This document shows, piece by piece, positions 17,100-24,508 of a DNA stretch of 50,870 nt. The first letter of the stretch is position 1. Each line of letters starts with the position of its first letter. Position numbers and translations under genes: made by a program. A model generated the notes under the pieces. The model saw nothing but the letters and a program-made list of their open reading frames with translations, ran no database searches and was not told where the DNA came from. Origin of the DNA: Sphingomonas elodea ATCC 31461. GTDB taxonomy: Bacteria > Pseudomonadota > Alphaproteobacteria > Sphingomonadales > Sphingomonadaceae. The stretch covers positions 1-50,870 of the forward strand of contig NZ_AGFU01000037.1 of the NCBI RefSeq assembly GCF_000226955.1, given 5' to 3'.

Positions 17100-17182
17100 C
17101 GGCGGGTACCCTTTCGGTCGATTGCCGGCTGGGGTTCGCGGCTCCGGGCTATGGTGTCAACCCTGAGAGGCCATATGATGCG

Positions 17183-18322
17183 CTAGGCGCCAATCGCCCG
17201 CACCCGCGCCGCCAACGCGGCCTCACGCCCCACGCCCGCTTTGCGAAAGATCGATCTGAGTTGTGCGTTGACCGTCTGCTCGGACACGTCACGGCGACGG
17301 GCGATCTCGCGGCGCGACATGCCGTCGCCGATACGTACCGCAATCTCGGCCTCGCCCACGGTCAGATCCCAGGCAGATCTCAACAGCTGCGCGGTGGCGC
17401 CATCGGCCGATTGAGGGCGCCGCAGTGTCACCAGAATGCGCGCCGCGCACCCGAAATCCAAGCTGTGCCCGGGCAATGCGAAAAGGCTGCACGTCGCGCC
17501 TTCCCCCTCCGAGACGACATCCGGCAGCCAGAGCTGCCCCTGTCCCGTCTCGCCGCTACAAAGCTTCGCAAGCAGGCGAGCGAACGGGGCCCGGCGCCGC
17601 CGATCGGCCGCACAGAGCTTGCTCCCACGCAGCGTCAGGAGCCCCGCCCCCCGCGCCTCGGCATCCGCGGCCGGCGTGAGCGCGAGCACCGAACCCTGCC
17701 CGGACAGCACGAAGGCCGTCGCCCGCATCGCCTCCATGCTCCTCGCGATCAGCGCCGCGCCCTGATGATCCAGCGCGATTTGCAGGTCGATGGCGCGCAG
17801 CACCGCGGGCGCGGTACGCAAGAACAGCGTCTTGGCGTCGTCACTCGTCTCGCCGTCCGCGGTGCTCCGCAGCAGCGCGTAGCCCAGCAGCAACCCGCTT
17901 GCCTCGCTGCGTAAGGTGGTCTGGCAGCCATGTTGCAAGCCTAGCGACGCGACGAGATCGTCATAGGCATCGAACTTCCCCGCCTGCTGCACCTCGCGAT
18001 ACTGGGCTTCGGCGACAAGCTCGAACGGCGCTCGCTGCGCCGCGATCCGCCAGTTCACCAGCGGCGATCCACCCCCGATCGCCGCGAATTCGGCGAGCAG
18101 CCGTGGGCTGTCGAGATTGGCGATGTGGTTGAAGTGCACATCCTGCCCACCGCCGATCCCGATGATGTGCGCACGGGACGAACCGGTTGCGGCAGCGAGT
18201 TGCTCCAACGCGGCCAGCCAGCCGCGCTCGGCAAACGGGGCGGCGAGAAACGCCCGTGTCAGCTCTGGTACCGGATCGCTCGACAATGCTGTTCCCCCCA
18301 TACGTTCCGTCGCGTCCAACAT
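17183..18322 (-). CDS. LuxR-family transcriptional regulator
   Basis: 379 residues. The C-terminus (about 312-375) is a LuxR/GerE helix-turn-helix: LTVGEAEIAVRIGDGMSRRE, then IARRRDVSEQTVNAQLRSIF. The first 300 residues do not match a response-regulator receiver (no Asp pocket) and look like an unassigned sensor; this build is common for orphan LuxR regulators in sphingomonads. Two start codons are possible: ATG at 18322 (used here) or ATG at 18301 seven codons later; neither has a strong ribosome site. It lies divergent from the PEP-CTERM gene, so that gene is a plausible target. modA follows 83 bp downstream in the same direction. Confidence 0.82.
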   Translation of the reverse strand: MLDATERMGGTALSSDPVPELTRAFLAAPFAERGWLAALEQLAAATGSSRAHIIGIGGGQDVHFNHIANLDSPRLLAEFAAIGGGSPLVNWRIAAQRAPFELVAEAQYREVQQAGKFDAYDDLVASLGLQHGCQTTLRSEASGLLLGYALLRSTADGETSDDAKTLFLRTAPAVLRAIDLQIALDHQGAALIARSMEAMRATAFVLSGQGSVLALTPAADAEARGAGLLTLRGSKLCAADRRRRAPFARLLAKLCSGETGQGQLWLPDVVSEGEGATCSLFALPGHSLDFGCAARILVTLRRPQSADGATAQLLRSAWDLTVGEAEIAVRIGDGMSRREIARRRDVSEQTVNAQLRSIFRKAGVGREAALAARVRAIGA

Positions 18323-18417
18323 GCCCTGCCGCCGACACTCCCACGATCATGGTATGCGCACCACCGTTCAATCGCATAGTAGTTAAGGCCGCTCCCATCG
18401 ATCCTGGTGAGTCCCGG

Positions 18418-18472
18418 CACGTACTGCCCTGTGAAGATGCAAACAGAATGACGGCGATCGCTCGTCACGTAC
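18418..18472 (+). promoter_or_regulatory. CACGTAC direct repeats between the LuxR gene and the PEP-CTERM gene
   Basis: CACGTAC occurs at 18418-18424 and again at 18466-18472, 48 bp apart, in the 182-bp divergent region (18323-18504). They could be operator half-sites for the adjacent LuxR-type regulator. Two short matches are weak evidence. No clear -35/-10 pair was identified in this region. Confidence 0.2.
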
Positions 18473-18504
18473 AACGTTCGGTTCATAGCGCAGGAGGTGA
18501 TTCG

Positions 18505-19146
18505 ATGAACATCAAGACCATGTCGGCCGCATTTGCCCTGAGCGCCATGCTCTGGTCACCCGCCTTCGCCGGCAACCACACGCTTCAGATCAAGGGCAAC
18601 ATGTCCTACGACTATAACGGCGTTTGGACCACAAAACCGTACACCTCGCTGATTTCCTTCAGCATACCCGGAACAAGCGACGTACCGCTCCCGTCGGTAC
18701 CGGACGCGTGGTACAATCTTACCTCCGCTTCGTTCAGCAGCGCAGTATGGACGGATTTCGGGTTCACCGCCCCTTTCACCATCGACACCTCGGATGCGAC
18801 ATGGGGCGCTCTAAGCAACATCCGCTTCTACGGACAAACGTTCGAGCTCTATGCCTATGCCAATGATGTCAGCGGCAAGCAGACCAAATACTGGCTGGTA
18901 ACAACGTTTCAAGACGACATGACCGATCGGACTCTCGCCGAGATATTCACGGGTCATGGCCAGACATCGTTCCAAGCGGGCGCGCTCGAAGTGTACGGAC
19001 CGAACCCGGAAAACATCAGCTATAGCGGCCCGGTATCGATCACACCGATCGCGGTTCCAGAACCACAGAGCTGGGTGACGCTGCTCGCCGGCTTCGGCCT
19101 CCTCTGCGGCCTGGTACGCCGACAGCGCCGGCCAGTCGAAGCATAG
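18505..19146 (+). CDS. PEP-CTERM (PEPxxW type) secreted protein
   Basis: 213 residues. The ribosome site AGGAGGTGA is near-perfect, 4 nt before the ATG, suggesting strong translation. Signal peptide MNIKTMSAAFALSAMLWSPAFA-GN. The mature part is a beta-rich, Tyr/Thr/Ser-rich domain without a family I recognise. The C-terminus is a classic sorting tail: VPEPQSW, a hydrophobic helix (VTLLAGFGLLCGL) and a basic end (VRRQRR). In known systems such tails are recognised by exosortase and link export to surface polysaccharide or biofilm. No exosortase gene is in this window. Upstream in-frame codons from 18187 are ignored because the signal peptide and ribosome site fix the start. Confidence 0.85.
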   Translation: MNIKTMSAAFALSAMLWSPAFAGNHTLQIKGNMSYDYNGVWTTKPYTSLISFSIPGTSDVPLPSVPDAWYNLTSASFSSAVWTDFGFTAPFTIDTSDATWGALSNIRFYGQTFELYAYANDVSGKQTKYWLVTTFQDDMTDRTLAEIFTGHGQTSFQAGALEVYGPNPENISYSGPVSITPIAVPEPQSWVTLLAGFGLLCGLVRRQRRPVEA

Positions 19147-19179
19147 CGGCGAAGGGCTTTTGCCCAAGAGGGAAAGCGC

Positions 19180-20238
19180 TCAGCCGCCCTTGCCGGCGAG
19201 AAACGCCGCGCGGACGGCACCGATCATTCCGCTCGTCACCATATCGACGGCGCGTGCGTCGCATATCGCCGCATCGGGGTGACGCGATGCGATCGCATGC
19301 CGCAACGGCAGCCGCCCGGATCGCACCCCCGCCCGGCACACCCGCCACCACAGCCGGGATATCTCGCGGTCGACCAGCGCCAGCGTCTCGGCATCGCGGT
19401 GCTGCGCCCCGAAATGCGCGCGCAGCACCGCGATGCCGTCGAACAGGCAACGCAGGTCGGCGCGGCTGCCGATCGGGGCCTTGGCCATCACGTGTCGGAC
19501 CAGCAGCCCGGCAATGTCCGGCGCCCCCTCGCCCAGCAGCGCCCGGTGGCGCTCGCGCAGCAGCGCCTCGGCATGCGCGGTCATCGTCGTGTTGAACATC
19601 TGCGAGGCACCGCCCGCATGGATGCGGTAGCGGGTCAGCACCGTGTCGATCTGCTCGATCCGGCCAAAGGCGCGCAGCCGGTGGTAGAGGTCGAAATCCT
19701 CGACATAGCGGCATTCGGGCCGTTCGAACGGCACCAGCAGGCGCGCGGCGTCGGCGCGAAACAGCACCGACGACCACACCAGCGGATTCTGCACCAGCAT
19801 CAGCCAGTCGATCAGCCCTCCGGTGAGCGGGCGCGGCCACTGGCCGGGCCGGACCTTGCCGCCCAGCAGGCAATCGGTCGCGGTGCTCACCAGCACCGTG
19901 CGGGGGTTCCCCTCCAGCCAGGCTATTTGGGCGGCGAAGCGATCGGGCAGGCAGAGATCGTCCTGGTCCAGCCCGGCGACATAGCGTCCGCGCGCTTCGG
20001 CAAAGGCGCGGTTGCGCGCGACCACCGGGCCGCCGTTCACCGCGCTTTCGATCACCCGGATGCGCGGGTCGCCCCATCCCCGCAGCACCGCCACCGTCTC
20101 GTCGTGCGAGCCGTCATCGACCGCGACCAGTTCCCAGTCGGGAAAGGTTTGCGCCTGCAGGCTGGCCAGCGTCTCCGGTAGCAGCGCCGCGCCGTTATAG
20201 GTCGCCATCACCACGGAAATGGCGGGGGCGACACTCAT
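19180..20238 (-). CDS. Family 2 glycosyltransferase
   Basis: 352 residues. The N-terminal GT-A fold is clear: ISVVMATYNGAALLPETLAS, the nucleotide-binding VAVDDGSHDETV, the metal-binding Asp pair in GLDQDDLCLPDRF, and the catalytic-region VEDFDLYHRL. It should move a sugar from a nucleotide-sugar to an acceptor at the cytoplasmic face; no membrane helix is obvious. The ATG at 20236-20238 overlaps the stop of the upstream fusion gene (ATGA), so the two are co-translated and likely act in one pathway, for example modifying and transferring an aminosugar for a surface glycan. The convergent PEP-CTERM gene ends 33 bp away. Confidence 0.88.
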   Translation of the reverse strand: MSVAPAISVVMATYNGAALLPETLASLQAQTFPDWELVAVDDGSHDETVAVLRGWGDPRIRVIESAVNGGPVVARNRAFAEARGRYVAGLDQDDLCLPDRFAAQIAWLEGNPRTVLVSTATDCLLGGKVRPGQWPRPLTGGLIDWLMLVQNPLVWSSVLFRADAARLLVPFERPECRYVEDFDLYHRLRAFGRIEQIDTVLTRYRIHAGGASQMFNTTMTAHAEALLRERHRALLGEGAPDIAGLLVRHVMAKAPIGSRADLRCLFDGIAVLRAHFGAQHRDAETLALVDREISRLWWRVCRAGVRSGRLPLRHAIASRHPDAAICDARAVDMVTSGMIGAVRAAFLAGKGG

Positions 20239-22745
20239 GCCGCAGCGCGTGCCCGGTCGGCGAGGATCTGGTCGACGATCATCCGGCCGATATCGTTCTG
20301 CCACAGCCACAGCCCATTGGCCTTGCCGGTGAAGCTCGCCTCGCCGCCCAGAGGCCCGTCCGGCACATGGCCCGAGGCAAGCCCCAGGCCGTAAACGCCG
20401 GGCAAGGGCCGCCCCTCCGCATCGAGCACGCGGCAGCGCTGGTCGACCAGCCGGGGGCGGCCCGGATGATCGGCCATCAGCGCGATCCGCGTGCCGTTCA
20501 CGTCATAGAGCGGCAGCGCGCGCGGGCGATAGCCGAGCGCCCCGATCACCACGTCCGCCTCGGCAAGCTCCGCCCGGATCGCGGCATCGTCCTCGCCGTT
20601 CAGGCAGCGCAGCGCCATGCGCGGATCGGGGGCGCGACCGCCGACGCCGAGCATTCGGAGCACCAGCTCGCGCGCTTCCAGCCGGAAGCCGGCGAGGCGA
20701 TAGACGAAGCCGCTCAGCGGGCAGATGTCGTCCGGCCCGAAATCGGTGAAGCCATCGGCCTGCGCCTCCTGCGCCGATCGGTAGAAGGGCCGCAGCGGGC
20801 GGCGATGGTAGAGCCGGAGCGCCTCCCCCCCCAGCGGCAGCGCCGGGCTCGCCTTGAGCAGCAGCACGGCAGAGGCCATCGCGCTGGTCGAGCCGCCGAT
20901 GATCGCGATCCGCGGCGCCCGCTGCTCGGCCAGCCGTGCGCGCAGCCGATCGAGCCCGCCCAGCCGCAGGAAATCGTCCCCAAGCACCAGCCGGTCCCCC
21001 GCCAGCTCTCCCAGCGTCGTCCCGGCGATCCTCTCGGCGGCGACATGCGCCCGTTCCTGCCGGCCGCCGGTGGCGAGCACGAGGTTGGTGGTGCGCATCA
21101 CCCGCTCGGCGCCGGTCAGCAGATTGCGGACGCGTGCCGCCCATTCGCCCTGCGGCGTGCGACGCGCCTCGATCACCTCGGATCGGGTGGCGACCACGCC
21201 GCCATGCTGGGCGACGATCGACCCGAGCCGCGCGCCGGTCGCCTCCAGCAGCGGCGTCGTGCGGGCCAGTGGCACGCCGAGCCGGCCGGCATGGAGCGCC
21301 ACCTCGCGGCCCGCCGGATGCTCGGTCAGCGCCGCAATGTCATCGTGCACATTGTCCTTCACCGCCGTGAGGAAGGTCTCGGCCGTGCTGTCCGAGGTGA
21401 TCGCATAGCTGCCGATCTCGCCGCGCCCGAGCACCGCGTCGCGTTCGACGATGGCGAGACCCGTCTCGGCCAGCCCGATCAGCTGGTCCGCCTTGGTCGC
21501 GGCGGTGAGCAGCGCGGTGCCCGCCGGCCCACCACCGACGATCAACGCCGAATGCACCGCGCGCCCCCGTCGCTCGACCCGCAGACCGTCCAGCCCGACG
21601 GAGCGGCAGGCGTCGATCAGCGCGGTGCAGACGGTATCGACATCGTCGATCGTCATGTCGTCGGTAACCGGCAGGGAAAGGATGCGACCGGCAATCTCGT
21701 CGGCGACCGGCAGGGGCCCGTCGATCACGCAGCTCGCCCGGAACCAGGGCTGCTCGCCCAGATGCGGGCTGAAATACTGGCCGGCCCCGATCCCCTGCGC
21801 GTCGAGCTGCGTGATGATCGCCGCGCGGTGTCCGGCAAAGGGGCGCGGCAGCAGCAGCGACTGGAACTGCAGCGCCGGCCGCGAGCCGTGGAGCGCCTGG
21901 AATTCGAAGCCGTGCCCGCGCACGAAGCTGGCCAGCCGCGCGCGATAGGCCTGGTCAAGCGCGGCACGGTGCGCGGCAACGCTCTCCAGCTCGGCCAGCC
22001 TGGCGATGGCGAGCAGGCCCAGCACTTCGGGCAGCTTGGCGTTGAGTCCAGGCCCCTCCGCCGAGCGCGCGCCGACAAAGCCGAAATTGGTGAGGCTGCG
22101 CAGCGTCTCGATCAGCGCCGCGTCGCCGCTGTGGATCAGGCCGCCTTCGGCCGTGGCGAATACCTTGGTCGCATGCATCGAATAGACGATCGGAAACGGC
22201 ATCCCCGCCCCGAAGGCGCGCCTCTCGGCATCCAGCGTGCCGAGCGAGGCCGCCGCATCCACCACCACGCCGATGCCTCGCCGATGGTAGTCCTGGTAGC
22301 GTGCCAGATCGATGCCCGCGCCGAACGTGGCATAGGGCACCACCACCGCGATGCGGTCGCCATATCGGTCGAACGCCGCGGCCTCCGCCGCCGCCGCCAT
22401 GGTCCAATCCTCGGGATCGATGTCGCACAGCACCGGGGTGAGGCCCGCCCATTGCACCGCCTGCGCGGTCGCGGCGAAGGTAAAGGCGGGAACCAGCGCG
22501 AGCGCCCCGCTACCCGCGCGCGGACCCGCCGCGTGGCGGATCGCGAGCATCAGTCCGATCGTTGCGTTGTTGACCGCCAGGCTGGCACCCTCGCCGCCGA
22601 ACAGCCGCGCGGTTACCGCCGCTTCGAACTCCCGCACCACCGGGCCGCCGTTCGAATAGACGCCGCGCACCTCGATCGCGCGCAGTGCGTCGGTCATGGC
22701 GCTCAGCCGCGGCGGTCGCGGTGCGATCAGCGGCAACCGCTGCAT
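20235..22745 (-). CDS. Fusion of DegT/StrS aminotransferase and FAD/NAD(P)-dependent oxidoreductase
   Basis: 836 residues in one uninterrupted frame. Residues about 10-385 form a DegT/DnrJ/EryC1/StrS PLP aminotransferase: VYSNGGPVVREFE, the substrate loop VPAFTFAATA, the pyridine-binding Asp in VVVDAAASLG, and the Schiff-base Lys in SMHATKVFATAEGG (about residue 194). These enzymes aminate keto-sugars bound to nucleotides. From about 400 a second domain starts with an FAD Rossmann motif (ALIVGGGPAGTA), followed by NLVLATGGRQE, an NAD(P) motif (IAIIGGSTSAMAS) and DVVIGALGYRP, resembling lysine/ornithine N-monooxygenase-like flavoproteins. Such a pairing could oxidise the amino group just installed, which is inference. 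The start is the second ATG (22743-22745), 6 nt after GGGGAG; the first ATG (22751) touches that ribosome site. Overlaps the glycosyltransferase gene by 4 bp. Confidence 0.85.
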   Translation of the reverse strand: MQRLPLIAPRPPRLSAMTDALRAIEVRGVYSNGGPVVREFEAAVTARLFGGEGASLAVNNATIGLMLAIRHAAGPRAGSGALALVPAFTFAATAQAVQWAGLTPVLCDIDPEDWTMAAAAEAAAFDRYGDRIAVVVPYATFGAGIDLARYQDYHRRGIGVVVDAAASLGTLDAERRAFGAGMPFPIVYSMHATKVFATAEGGLIHSGDAALIETLRSLTNFGFVGARSAEGPGLNAKLPEVLGLLAIARLAELESVAAHRAALDQAYRARLASFVRGHGFEFQALHGSRPALQFQSLLLPRPFAGHRAAIITQLDAQGIGAGQYFSPHLGEQPWFRASCVIDGPLPVADEIAGRILSLPVTDDMTIDDVDTVCTALIDACRSVGLDGLRVERRGRAVHSALIVGGGPAGTALLTAATKADQLIGLAETGLAIVERDAVLGRGEIGSYAITSDSTAETFLTAVKDNVHDDIAALTEHPAGREVALHAGRLGVPLARTTPLLEATGARLGSIVAQHGGVVATRSEVIEARRTPQGEWAARVRNLLTGAERVMRTTNLVLATGGRQERAHVAAERIAGTTLGELAGDRLVLGDDFLRLGGLDRLRARLAEQRAPRIAIIGGSTSAMASAVLLLKASPALPLGGEALRLYHRRPLRPFYRSAQEAQADGFTDFGPDDICPLSGFVYRLAGFRLEARELVLRMLGVGGRAPDPRMALRCLNGEDDAAIRAELAEADVVIGALGYRPRALPLYDVNGTRIALMADHPGRPRLVDQRCRVLDAEGRPLPGVYGLGLASGHVPDGPLGGEASFTGKANGLWLWQNDIGRMIVDQILADRARAAA

Positions 22746-22834
22746 GCTCATCTCCCCAGATGCGCTTCCGACGGAACCGGCGGAAGGTGGGAGACCATGG
22801 CAGACACGGCTTAGAAAAGCGTAAAACGCAGCAA

Positions 22835-22860
22835 GGCCGGCCCGGTCACCCGGGCCGGCC
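22835..22860 (-). terminator. Intrinsic terminator of the metalloprotease gene
   Basis: A perfect 11-bp stem (GGCCGGCCCGG with its complement, 22835-22845 and 22850-22860) with a 4-nt loop lies 20 bp past the protease stop. The minus-strand tail is T-rich but broken (TTGCTGCGTTTT). On the plus strand GTTTTT follows, so it may work in both directions. Confidence 0.7.
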
Positions 22861-22880
22861 TCACTGTTTTTCGCAAGGAC

Positions 22881-24125
22881 TTAGGCGGCGAGCGCTACGC
22901 CCCGCGATCCGCGGCGACGGATCGCTCCGCCCGCGAGCGCGAAGCCGATGAGCATCGTCGCCCAGCTCAGCGGCTCGGGCACCGCGAAAAATGCAGCGGT
23001 AAACTGCGCGGTGTTGATGTTCGCCGTCTTGTTCGCCAGCACGTCGAAATAGAGGTTCCAGCCGATGGCATCGAAGGCAGCGAGGTCGGTCGCCGTGATC
23101 ACGCCCATTTCGCCGTAGCAGAAGGTCGGGTCCATCACGCCGATCTGGTTGTAGCCGTCGCATCCGCCCGCCGAACCCGGCGTGTCCTTGAAGTGCGACG
23201 CCTGGCGGCCATCGCCGTTATAGGCACCGGTGGAGAACAGCGCGCGGTCGTTGAACTGGGTCTGGCCGCCGTCGATCGAGAAATAGGAAGCCGTACCGAT
23301 GGACCAGTCGAGCGCGGGCCCGGTGCCAGGCACCACATTCTTGGGATCGTTGCTGTATCGGAACAGATCCAGCAGCGTGCCAACCGGTTGCGTATTCCAG
23401 TTGACGGTATTGCCCGTCGGCGCCAGCGGCCCCACGCCGCTGAGAATATCGTACGTATCCACGCCGCTGATGAAGCCCAGCGCGTGCCCGATCTCGTGGA
23501 TCGCCACGCCGATGAAATCCATCTTGCCGGCCGCGATCCCGTCGAGGGGATTGAAGTCGAAGCTGAATGCCGAGCTGAACTCGATGTCCGCATCATTCCC
23601 CGGCGGGAAACCGATGAAGCCGATCGCCTTCAGATTGGCCTCGGTGGCGACGACTCGCGTGTTGTTCGCGCCGAGCGACGTGTCGTAGACGACCTTGGTC
23701 GGGTCGATGCCCTGCCCGTTCGCGACCGGCGCGTTGCGGATCATGACGGTGCCGACGTTCGAACCGCTCTGATAAAGCGTGGGGAGCACGAGCGCCGCGT
23801 CGAGGGGCGTCTCGCCGTTCAGCTGCAGCTGGTTGAGCGCCGTCGCGATCGGGATGCTGTACCGCGTGCTGCTGGTCGAACCGATCACGCCAGCGTCCAG
23901 CGCATTATAGCCGACGCCAAGGTTGATCTCGACATTGTTCGAGATCACGCTTTCCCAGAACTTGGCGGCGATCTTAAAACCCATCTCGGCGCGGCTTCCG
24001 GTCACGCCGCCATTGTCGATCAGGTTGATCTTGAGTTGCGCCTGTGCCGGCGCAGCGGCGCCGATTAGACCGATTGCTGCAACGCCACAGGCAATCCACG
24101 CCTTCATATTCTTCGCGATGGACAT
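22881..24125 (-). CDS. Secreted zinc metalloprotease with PEPxxW-CTERM tail
   Basis: 414 residues. Signal peptide ends AAPAQA-Q (residue 29-30). The zinc motif HEIGHALGF (His210, Glu211, His214) shows a zincin protease; the third metal ligand is not in the standard metzincin position (HExxHxxGxxH is not completed). The protein resembles the PEP-CTERM-associated metalloproteases found in sphingomonads. The end has VPEPLSW, a hydrophobic helix (ATMLIGFALAGGAI) and RRRGSRG, the exosortase sorting tail. GGGGGA before the ATG at 24123-24125 supports the start. Expected location is exported, then possibly cell-surface or released after tail processing. Confidence 0.85.
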   Translation of the reverse strand: MSIAKNMKAWIACGVAAIGLIGAAAPAQAQLKINLIDNGGVTGSRAEMGFKIAAKFWESVISNNVEINLGVGYNALDAGVIGSTSSTRYSIPIATALNQLQLNGETPLDAALVLPTLYQSGSNVGTVMIRNAPVANGQGIDPTKVVYDTSLGANNTRVVATEANLKAIGFIGFPPGNDADIEFSSAFSFDFNPLDGIAAGKMDFIGVAIHEIGHALGFISGVDTYDILSGVGPLAPTGNTVNWNTQPVGTLLDLFRYSNDPKNVVPGTGPALDWSIGTASYFSIDGGQTQFNDRALFSTGAYNGDGRQASHFKDTPGSAGGCDGYNQIGVMDPTFCYGEMGVITATDLAAFDAIGWNLYFDVLANKTANINTAQFTAAFFAVPEPLSWATMLIGFALAGGAIRRRGSRGVALAA

Positions 24126-24167
24126 TGTTTCCCCCATTTTCCAGCGCCGGTGCTTGCGCCGTGACAT

Positions 24168-24197
24168 AGTTAACCTTGCCGAACACAGGACCGTCAA
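24168..24197 (-). promoter_or_regulatory. Candidate promoter of the metalloprotease gene
   Basis: Reading the minus strand, TTGACG (24192-24197) is 18 nt from TTAACT (24168-24173), about 45 bp before the ATG. The -35 is good, the -10 moderate. The remaining part of the 383-bp divergent region (24198-24508) is AT-richer than its surroundings and probably holds the receptor promoter, which I could not pin down. Confidence 0.4.
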
Positions 24198-24508
24198 GGG
24201 ACATAATCGATGCTGTGTGCTTGTTTTTGCGGCAGGCGCGAAATCGATCTGCTCTAAGCAGCTTCGACAACAGAAACCTCCCACTATAGATCTACCCAAA
24301 ATGGATATGATCGTTAACACTTGGATTGTTTCAGAATATTTCTTCGATTTTGTGAGAACGCGCACCTCATCTGCGCCAACATCATACGTACATCCACGTA
24401 TGGACGGTTGCACATCGGATAAATCTGCATCCCTGCGCAACCGATTCATTCCGGCAATTCTATAAATGGTCCGAGGGCGATCGAAATTCAAATCGACAGG
24501 GTGGGATA

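Noticed and set aside
17100-17182. ModE operator before modA
   Set aside because: No TATA-rich palindrome of the expected form; only an isolated TTGACA.
20367-22814. 815-codon open frame opposite the aminotransferase-oxidoreductase
   Set aside because: Arg/Gln/His-rich shadow; all cofactor motifs are on the minus strand.
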